Part shown: in pieces, positions 14,470 through 19,658 of the stretch
How the letters are laid out: each line of letters begins with the position of its first letter
Position numbering within the stretch: position 1 is the first letter of the stretch
Source: Phycisphaerales bacterium UBA1161
GTDB lineage: Bacteria; Planctomycetota; Phycisphaerae; Tepidisphaerales; Tepidisphaeraceae
Reading direction: 5' to 3'
Length of the DNA stretch: 20,858 bases
Assembly (NCBI GenBank): GCA_002311745.1
Contig: DBZL01000009.1
Coordinates: forward strand, 1 to 20,858
Translations under genes and position numbers: made by a program
Notes under the pieces: model-generated
Databases searched by the model: none
What the model saw: only the letters and a program-made list of their open reading frames with translations
Told to the model about the DNA's origin: nothing

Positions 14470-16392
14470 ATGGCGATTCTTCCCATAGGTATTTCCCGCG
14501 TCAGCAACCTGTTGCAGGCGTCGCTTGTCCAGCAGTCCGTCAGCAGCACGCAATCGCAGATGCTGCAGGTGGAAAACGAGCTTTCCACGGGAAAGCGCAT
14601 CAACACTCCCAGCGACGATCCGGCGGCCGCCGCCACCATTGGGCAGTTGAACAACACCCTGACGCAGCGAAAGACCTATTCCGACAATATCACCGCCGCC
14701 ACCAGCCAATTGAGCGAGGCGGATTCCACCCTGGGCGATCTGACCAACCTGCTCCAGCAGGCCCAGGAGATCGCCTCGGCCAACGTTGGCTCCGACGTCA
14801 CGTCCGACCAGCGGCAAAGCGCCGCGGCCATCGTGCAGAGCATCTACGACCAAGTGCTATCAATCGGCAATAAGACGTTCAACAACATGTATCTGTTCGC
14901 CGGCGACGCCGGAGCCTCCGCACCGTTCGCCGCCACCAGCGACGGGGTGCTCTTCCAGGGCTCGGCCACGACGCTCAAGAACGCCGCCGACGCCAGCACC
15001 TATCTGGCCTACCAGGTCAGCGGCGCTCAGGTCTTCGGCTCCCTGGCCACGGGCGTGACGGGAGACACCGACATCTCACCGCAACTGACCGCGCAAACCC
15101 GCCTGACGGACATCAGCGGCACCTCCAACGACGGAATCCGACTGGGCTCCATCCAAATCAGCGACGGCTCGGTCACCAAGGTCGTGGACCTGTCCTCGGC
15201 GCAAAGCATCGGCGACGTGGTTCGCCTCATCAATCAGGCTGGGGTCGGTTCGATCACCGCGTCCATCAGCGGCCAGGGGCTGACGCTCACCGGTTCTGCT
15301 TCGGAGAACATCAGCGTTCAGGACGTCGGCGGCACGGCGGCGGCGGATCTGGGAATCGCCACCGGTTCCGGCGGGGCGGGGGTGGGCACGCCGTTGGTCG
15401 GCGCGGACATGAACCCCCGAATCACCGCCATGACCCTCATCTCCGATCTTCGCAACGGCAGCGGCATCGACAACGCCGGCCTGGTCATTTCCAACGGCAC
15501 CACCACCAAAACCATCACCTGGTCGCCAACGGCCACCGTTCAGGATGTGCTCAACGACATCAACGGCGCCGGCCTGGGCCTCAAGGCCCAGATCGACGCC
15601 TCCGGCGCCGGCCTGCAAATCCTCAACGCCACCCAGGGAACGTCGATGAGCATCGCGGAAAACGGCGGGCAAACCGCGACGCAGTTGGGCATCCGCACCT
15701 TCTCTCCCTCGACGCTCCTGACGCAGCTCAACGGCGGCAAGGGCGTGAACGTGGCTGGCGGCTCCACGGCCGATTTCCAGATCACCCGCGCCGATGGAAC
15801 GACGTTCACCGTGTCGCTGGGGTCGGCCAAGACCGTTCAGGATGTCATCGACGCGATCAACACGGCCGACGGCGGCGGGGGCGTCACCGCCAGCTTCTCG
15901 ACCACCGGCAACGGCATCGTGCTGACGGACACCACCGGCGGCAGCGGCACGCTGTCGGTCTCGGCGCTGAACAATTCCACCGCCGCCGCCGACCTCGGCC
16001 TGGACTCCGCCCCTGTCGCCAACGTCCTCACAGGCAAGGACGTTGGCTCCGTCCAAAGCACGGGGATCTTCAGCAATTTACAGGCTTTGATCAACGGCCT
16101 AAATTCCAACGATCAGGACGAGATCACCACTGCGGGGAGCGGCATCCAGGCGGACATCAGCCGGGTGACTCAGGTTCGCGGCCAGACGGGTGCGGTGGAG
16201 CAGGAACTGTCCAACCGCTCGGACCAGATCACGCAGGAAAACACCGCAACGCAATCCCTGATTTCGCAGCTCCAGGACACCGACATGACCACCGCCATCA
16301 CGCAGTATCAGACGTTGCAGACGGCGTTGCAGGCGAGTCTGCAGACGGCGGCCACGTCGCTGAACCTGTCGCTGCTGGATTTCCTTGCGTGA
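14470..16392 (+). CDS. flgL: Hook-filament junction protein FlgL (HAP3), enlarged with three repeats
   Basis: A 640-aa FlgL, about twice the enterobacterial length. The N-terminal flagellin-like D0/D1 part is clear (MAILPIGISRVSNLLQASLV, ELSTGKRINTPSDDPAAAA) and the C-terminus ends SLQTAATSLNLSLLDFL. The extra length is three Flagellin_IN-like modules at about residues 211-298, 317-408 and 411-511. Each contains a (T/S)(V/I)xDV(L/V/I)xxIN motif and ends TAAADLGI, TATQLGI or TAAADLGL. These are likely surface domains. I start at the ATG at 14470, with GAAGGTG upstream; a GTG at 14461 would add three residues. It joins the FlgK ring to the filament. Confidence 0.93.
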   Translation: MAILPIGISRVSNLLQASLVQQSVSSTQSQMLQVENELSTGKRINTPSDDPAAAATIGQLNNTLTQRKTYSDNITAATSQLSEADSTLGDLTNLLQQAQEIASANVGSDVTSDQRQSAAAIVQSIYDQVLSIGNKTFNNMYLFAGDAGASAPFAATSDGVLFQGSATTLKNAADASTYLAYQVSGAQVFGSLATGVTGDTDISPQLTAQTRLTDISGTSNDGIRLGSIQISDGSVTKVVDLSSAQSIGDVVRLINQAGVGSITASISGQGLTLTGSASENISVQDVGGTAAADLGIATGSGGAGVGTPLVGADMNPRITAMTLISDLRNGSGIDNAGLVISNGTTTKTITWSPTATVQDVLNDINGAGLGLKAQIDASGAGLQILNATQGTSMSIAENGGQTATQLGIRTFSPSTLLTQLNGGKGVNVAGGSTADFQITRADGTTFTVSLGSAKTVQDVIDAINTADGGGGVTASFSTTGNGIVLTDTTGGSGTLSVSALNNSTAAADLGLDSAPVANVLTGKDVGSVQSTGIFSNLQALINGLNSNDQDEITTAGSGIQADISRVTQVRGQTGAVEQELSNRSDQITQENTATQSLISQLQDTDMTTAITQYQTLQTALQASLQTAATSLNLSLLDFLA

Positions 16393-16400
16393 GGCGGGCG

Positions 16401-16416
16401 TGGCACGCGGATTGCT
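16401..16416 (+). promoter_or_regulatory. Sigma-54 promoter for the fliW-csrA-fliC1 block
   Basis: TGGCACG (16401-16407), four bases, TTGCT (16412-16416): a full match to the sigma-54 -24/-12 consensus, nine bases after the flgL stop. The predicted transcription start is 16427. An enhancer, if present, would lie inside flgL. Confidence 0.8.
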
Positions 16417-16426
16417 TGATGTGACG

Positions 16427-16467
16427 TGCAATCTAGATTGCAAAGAGAAAAGAAGCAATCGATTGCA
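16427..16467 (+). promoter_or_regulatory. Nested 13-bp hairpin at the predicted transcript 5' end
   Basis: Outer arms TGCAATC (16427-16433) and GATTGCA (16461-16467) and inner arms GATTGC (16436-16441) and GCAATC (16455-16460) pair perfectly, with a two-base bulge and a 13-base purine loop (16442-16454). The first paired base is the predicted start of transcription. As DNA, the same bases form palindromes at 16427-16442 and 16455-16466. Confidence 0.6.
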
Positions 16468-16864
16468 CCAGGCGCGGAAAAATCTGCCGGGAGCGGCGGA
16501 AATTGCCGGCCGGGGACCGCGGTGGAAGACGCGGCCGGTGAACGGAAGAAGCTGGCCTATCGGGTTGGGCGGAGCCAGACCCGAAACCGGTGGAGCCGGT
16601 GGCCAACGCGGCGGAGCCGATCGCCGATGACGGCGGAGCCGATCGTCCAACGCGGCGGAGCCAAAGTGCGTGTGCGGCGGAGACGCACACAATGGGACGC
16701 CTAGCCGGCGCCGTGGCAGAAGGCCGGCGGTCCCGGGGACCCACGGCAACAGGATGGACGCGGCGGAGCCGCGCAAGGCCGACGGTGTGTCGCCGGCGGC
16801 GAAGGATTCGCAACCAGCAGACGCTGCGGAGGCGCCGGCTGGCCCATGCGGGATTGGAGCACAC
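16468..16864 (+). promoter_or_regulatory. Long GGA-hairpin leader upstream of fliW; possible CsrA-titrating RNA
   Basis: No convincing gene lies in this stretch. By hand I count 21 GGA triplets, many exposed in hairpin loops. The clearest are GCCG/CGGC at 16486-16497 (loop GGAG), CCGCG/CGCGG at 16517-16534, ACCGG/CCGGT at 16586-16600 (loop TGGAG) and GTGTGCG/CGCACAC at 16670-16690 (loop GCGGAGA). CGGC-GGA-GCCG occurs at 16609-16619 and 16631-16641, GGC-GGA-GCC at 16568-16576 and 16654-16662, and CGCGGC-GGA-GCCGCG at 16759-16773. CsrB/RsmZ-type RNAs sequester CsrA with this kind of array. It could be a free small RNA or simply the fliW 5' leader. GC-rich composition raises the chance level, so this is a hypothesis. 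Confidence 0.4.
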
Positions 16865-17314
16865 ATGGAGATCGAGACTTCTCGCTTTGGAGTTCTGTCC
16901 GTCGACGAGGAACGCATGATGACGTTCCCACGCGGGCTGCTGGGGTTCCCCAGTCACACGCGATTCGCGCTCATTCAGACCGGCCAGGGGAACTATTTCT
17001 TCTGGCTGCAGAGCGTGGATGATCCCAACCTGGCGTTCGTCGTGACCGACCCGACCACCTTTTTCAAGGACTACGACGTCGCCCTGCGGGATGAGACCGT
17101 GGCTGAGCTGGACCTGAGCGACCTCAAGTTCATTCAGGTGTTCGTGATCTGCAACAAGGTCGGCGATTGGCTTACCGGCAACCTGCTGGGGCCGATCGTG
17201 GTCAACGCAGCCAACCGGCTGGCGCAGCAGGTGGTCTTGACCGAAAAGAAATGGACCACCCGTCAGCCGCTGCTCAGGCTCCAGGCCGAAGTGGCCTTGG
17301 CCAAATCGGCGTGA
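16865..17314 (+). CDS. fliW: Flagellar assembly factor FliW
   Basis: A 149-aa FliW. It starts MEIETSRFGVLSVDEERMMT and has FPRGLLGFPSHTRFAL, FFKDYDVAL and NLLGPIVVNAANRLAQQVVL, the conserved landmarks. FliW binds either flagellin or CsrA: when flagellin has been secreted, free FliW antagonises CsrA and lets flagellin mRNA be translated (known from Bacillus subtilis). I chose the ATG at 16865 because GGAG lies five bases upstream and the family starts here. The frame stays open upstream; the ATG at 16754 would add an alanine/proline-rich tail but has no spaced ribosome-binding site. It is the first gene after the sigma-54 promoter, directly before csrA. Confidence 0.95.
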   Translation: MEIETSRFGVLSVDEERMMTFPRGLLGFPSHTRFALIQTGQGNYFFWLQSVDDPNLAFVVTDPTTFFKDYDVALRDETVAELDLSDLKFIQVFVICNKVGDWLTGNLLGPIVVNAANRLAQQVVLTEKKWTTRQPLLRLQAEVALAKSA

Positions 17315-17431
17315 AGCGGCTGCTTCGGGCGGCCTGAATAGGCCGCGCGGATGCAGCGAATTTTTTGGTGACACGGATGTCATGAGCGGCCGCGCCATGC
17401 GGCCGGATCGGGCGGAGGCGTTTGCCCGCCC
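17313..17431 (+). promoter_or_regulatory. Chain of hairpins in the fliW-csrA spacer
   Basis: Almost every base of this spacer can pair locally. Hairpins are GAAGC/GCTTC at 17313-17326, GCGGCCT/AGGCCGC at 17329-17346, the CGGA hairpin at 17369-17382, CGGCCGC/GCGGCCG at 17387-17405 and GGGCGG/CCGCCC at 17410-17431. A T-run at 17361-17366 is too far from a stem to make a standard terminator. Confidence 0.5.
17369..17382 (+). promoter_or_regulatory. Consensus CsrA-type hairpin upstream of csrA
   Basis: TGACA pairs with TGTCA around CGGA; opening the last pair gives stem TGAC/GTCA with the hexaloop ACGGAT. Positions 17371-17380 match (A/U)CANGGANG(U/A) exactly. It lies 68 bases before the csrA ATG, so it may act in autoregulation together with the site on the ribosome-binding site. 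Confidence 0.6.
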
Positions 17432-17445
17432 CAGGAAGGAGCCTG
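17432..17445 (+). promoter_or_regulatory. SD-presenting hairpin on csrA
   Basis: CAGG (17432-17435) pairs with CCTG (17442-17445) around the hexaloop AAGGAG, which contains the csrA Shine-Dalgarno; the ATG is at 17450. The loop is ANGGAN, but the closing pair is G-C rather than C-G, so the ten-base consensus is only partly met. The stem is short. Confidence 0.45.
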
Positions 17446-17449
17446 AAAC

Positions 17450-17701
17450 ATGCTGGTCCTTTCCCGACAGCGCGATGAGACGATCATGATCGGCGATGAC
17501 GTCGAGGTCACCGTGGTAGACATCCGCGGCGACAAGGTGCGTCTGGGCATCAATGCCCCCAAGGAGATCGCCGTCCATCGCAAGGAAGTGTATGACGCCA
17601 TCCGCCGCGAAAATAAAGCGGCGGCGCAGGTCAAGCCCGAGGATCTTTCGGGTATAGGAAAGATCGGTCCCAAGAGTCCCGACAAGGAATCCAACAAGTG
17701 A
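17450..17701 (+). CDS. csrA: Carbon storage regulator CsrA (translational repressor)
   Basis: An 83-aa CsrA. It begins [20 protein letters not shown] and contains [20 protein letters not shown]. The RNA-contact residues L4 and R44 of the Escherichia coli numbering are present. After the dimer core is a C-terminal extension of about 30 residues including N55, the position at which a change makes B. subtilis CsrA insensitive to FliW (from memory). This fits a FliW-controlled CsrA. It is expected to bind GGA loops near ribosome-binding sites; candidate sites lie at flgA, csrA and fliC1. The gene is 135 bases after fliW and 97 bases before fliC1, probably one transcript. Confidence 0.97.
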   Translation: MLVLSRQRDETIMIGDDVEVTVVDIRGDKVRLGINAPKEIAVHRKEVYDAIRRENKAAAQVKPEDLSGIGKIGPKSPDKESNK

Positions 17702-17713
17702 TGGGACGGCGCC

Positions 17714-17745
17714 TTGCCCGCCGCGACGCTAAGTCGCCCGGGCAA
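17714..17745 (+). promoter_or_regulatory. Two-part hairpin in the csrA-fliC1 spacer
   Basis: TTGCCCG (17714-17720) pairs with CGGGCAA (17739-17745), and inside it GCGAC (17723-17727) pairs with GTCGC (17733-17737), with a small internal loop. No T-run follows, so it is not a standard terminator; a processing or stability element for the fliC1 part of the transcript is possible. Confidence 0.5.
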
Positions 17746-17780
17746 AACGCTCGGCCCAAAACCATTCCCTTCGCCATCAA

Positions 17781-17796
17781 CAATCATGGAGGATTG
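17781..17796 (+). promoter_or_regulatory. Consensus CsrA-type hairpin on the fliC1 ribosome-binding site
   Basis: CAATC (17781-17785) pairs with GATTG (17792-17796) around the hexaloop ATGGAG. The Shine-Dalgarno GGAGG (17788-17792) is half in the loop; the ATG is at 17799. Positions 17784-17793 match (A/U)CANGGANG(U/A) exactly. This is the classic position for CsrA repression of flagellin. Confidence 0.7.
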
Positions 17797-17798
17797 AC

Positions 17799-19229
17799 AT
17801 GGCCCGCATTAACACAAACGTCGCGTCGCTGATTGCCCAGAACGGTCTGGCCAACTCCCAGAAAGCCCTCAATCAGACGCTTCAACGCCTCAGCACCGGT
17901 CTGCGCATCAACAGCGGCGCGGATGATCCCGCCGGTTTGATCGCCAGCGAGAGCCTCAAGAGCGAGATGGCCGGCATCCAGCAGGCCATCAGCAACAGCT
18001 CCCAAGCGACCAACGTCATCTCCACCGCCGACGGCGCCCTAACCGAGGTCTCCTCGCTCCTGCAGGACATCAAGGCTCTGGTCGTCCAGTCCGCCAACAG
18101 CGGCGCCCTCTCGCCGGAGGAAATCCAGGCCAATCAGCTTCAAGTCGACTCGGCCGTTCAGAGCATCACGCGCATCGCCGGCACCACCAGTTTCGCCGGC
18201 TTGCACTTGCTGGATGGAAGCCTGGATTACATCACCAGCGGCGTCTCCAGCGCCGTCACTTCGCTGAACATTTCCCAGGCCAACCTCGGCCAACAGGCCA
18301 GCATGCCTGTAAACGTCAACGTCATCTCCAGCGCCAAGGTTGCGGACTTGCAGTTCCGCGGCAGCGCCATCGCGCAGAGCACCACCCTGGAGATCGCCGG
18401 CAATACCGGCGTGCAAACACTCTCCTTCGTGAGCGGAACCGCGGCCTCCGCCATCGCCTTTGCCATCAACAACATCTCCGACAGCACCGGCGTCAAGGCC
18501 GCCCTCATCACCGCCTCCAACGCCGCCTCCGGGATCAACTTCACCAGCACTGACTTTGGGTCCAAGAGCTTTGTCTCCATTCAGGCCCAATCCGGCTCGT
18601 TCACCACCACCGACACCACCGGCGCCAACAAGACGCGCGCTGAAGGCGCCGACGCCGTCGCCACCATCAACGGCGCCGTCACCGTCGGCGACGGGCTGAG
18701 CCTCAAGCTCAACACTTCCACCCTCGACCTGGACCTCACGCTCAACGCCAACTTCAACGCCGGCCAGACCAGCTTTGCCATCACCGGCGGTGGGGCCCTG
18801 TTCCAGTTGGGCGCCCAGGTTGCCAGCAATCAGCAGGTGAGCATCGGCATCGGCTCCGTCGCTGCCAGCCGACTTGGCAACAACGCCGTCGGGTTCCTCA
18901 ATGACATCGTTACCGGCGGCGCCAACACGTTGGTGGGCGGCAAGTCCGAGCAGGCCAGCCAGATCGTCGACGCCGCCATCTCGCAGGTTGCCACCCTCCG
19001 CGGGCGATTGGGCGCGTTCGAAGAGAACACCCTGCAGACCAATTCCGACAGCCTGCAAGTGGCGCTGCAGAACGTGACCAGCAGCGAGAGCACCATCACG
19101 GATGCGGATTTTGCCGCCGAAACCAGCAACCTGACGCGCGAGCAGGTCCTCACTCAGGCCGGCACCAGCGTCTTGGCCACCGCCAACAGCACGCCTCAGA
19201 CGGTCCTGACCCTGCTGACAGGCCGTTGA
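17799..19229 (+). CDS. fliC: Flagellin, copy 1
   Basis: A 476-aa flagellin, complete. The N-terminal D0/D1 part reads MARINTNVASLIAQNGLANS and LQRLSTGLRINSGADDPAGL. The C-terminal part has ISQVATLRGRLGAFEENTLQ and ends STPQTVLTLLTGR. The central surface region (about residues 150-360) holds a Flagellin_IN-like module (about 200-263) and a segment ITGGGALFQLGAQVASNQQV shared with copy 2. It is secreted and forms the filament. It follows csrA without a visible promoter of its own and carries a consensus CsrA hairpin on its ribosome-binding site, so it is likely the FliW/CsrA-controlled flagellin. A strong terminator follows. Confidence 0.97.
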   Translation: MARINTNVASLIAQNGLANSQKALNQTLQRLSTGLRINSGADDPAGLIASESLKSEMAGIQQAISNSSQATNVISTADGALTEVSSLLQDIKALVVQSANSGALSPEEIQANQLQVDSAVQSITRIAGTTSFAGLHLLDGSLDYITSGVSSAVTSLNISQANLGQQASMPVNVNVISSAKVADLQFRGSAIAQSTTLEIAGNTGVQTLSFVSGTAASAIAFAINNISDSTGVKAALITASNAASGINFTSTDFGSKSFVSIQAQSGSFTTTDTTGANKTRAEGADAVATINGAVTVGDGLSLKLNTSTLDLDLTLNANFNAGQTSFAITGGGALFQLGAQVASNQQVSIGIGSVAASRLGNNAVGFLNDIVTGGANTLVGGKSEQASQIVDAAISQVATLRGRLGAFEENTLQTNSDSLQVALQNVTSSESTITDADFAAETSNLTREQVLTQAGTSVLATANSTPQTVLTLLTGR

Positions 19230-19261
19230 TTTTCGCTGGGGATGAATTTTGTGTCGCGACG

Positions 19262-19289
19262 AGCGGCCCGCCATCGGGCCGCTTTTTTT
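19262..19289 (+). terminator. Rho-independent terminator after fliC1
   Basis: AGCGGCCCG (19262-19270), loop CCAT, CGGGCCGCT (19275-19283): a perfect nine-pair stem running straight into a T-run to 19289, 32 bases after the fliC1 stop. It should end the fliW-csrA-fliC1 transcript and separate fliC2. Confidence 0.93.
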
Positions 19290-19325
19290 GTGCCAATAAG
19301 CGCCGCTGTTTCTTGGTTGCTCGAT

Positions 19326-19353
19326 TAAACTGAGCGTGCCCGCGCGCCGATTA
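19326..19353 (+). promoter_or_regulatory. Sigma-28-like promoter candidate 1 for fliC2
   Basis: TAAA at 19326-19329, 16 bases, then GCCGATTA at 19346-19353, one mismatch from GCCGATAA. A transcript from here would cross the T-rich hairpin at 19385-19417. Confidence 0.45.
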
Positions 19354-19384
19354 CTGCGGTGCTCCAATTTCTCCATCGCCGCCG

Positions 19385-19417
19385 TGCGCTGTGGTCGGCG
19401 CGCCGGCGCATTTTTTT
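19385..19417 (+). terminator. Terminator-like hairpin between the two fliC2 promoter candidates
   Basis: TGCGC (19385-19389) pairs with GCGCA (19406-19410), enclosing a self-complementary CGGCGCGCCG, and is followed by seven T. It could be a backup terminator for fliC1 or an attenuator for a transcript from 19326. Confidence 0.4.
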
Positions 19418-19435
19418 CATCATTTACTGCGCATC

Positions 19436-19463
19436 TAAAGTGGCCCCCGGTCGTCGTCGATAC
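19436..19463 (+). promoter_or_regulatory. Sigma-28-like promoter candidate 2 for fliC2
   Basis: TAAAGTGG at 19436-19443 and GTCGATAC at 19456-19463 leave 16 bases between TAAA and the -10. It shares TAAAGTG with the candidate upstream of flgF. The leader to the fliC2 ATG would be about 190 bases; I see no gene in it. Confidence 0.45.
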
Positions 19464-19658
19464 GCCGGATGACGCCGTGGACCGGATTGGTCACTTCGCT
19501 GCATGGCGCCGCGCGAGGAGGGGCGCGATTCGTGGATCGGCGGGCCGACGCGATGCGTCAAGGCCCGCAGGCGGCCCCGAGCTACCGAAGGTGTCCCCTG
19601 ACCTGCCGGTTTCAGCCACAACAGGGAAGTGCTTCTTTCGTCACGGAGCGATACTCCC

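Noticed and set aside
16426..16704. A 92-codon open frame in the fliW leader
   Set aside because: No ribosome-binding site, arginine/serine-rich product, and other frames across the same bases are equally open. The local inverted repeats explain the region better.
16670..16864. A longer FliW with an upstream start (GTG 16670 or ATG 16754)
   Set aside because: FliW proteins begin at the MEIETSRFG position, which has a well-spaced GGAG; the ATG at 16754 has none. The extension is compositionally plausible, so a small doubt remains.
17329..17366. A terminator between fliW and csrA
   Set aside because: The stem is good, but the T-run lies 14 bases beyond it, too far for intrinsic termination.
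18039..19376. A 445-codon leftward open frame opposite fliC1
   Set aside because: It covers a certain flagellin gene and its terminator; its glycine/aspartate/valine-rich product is an antisense artefact.
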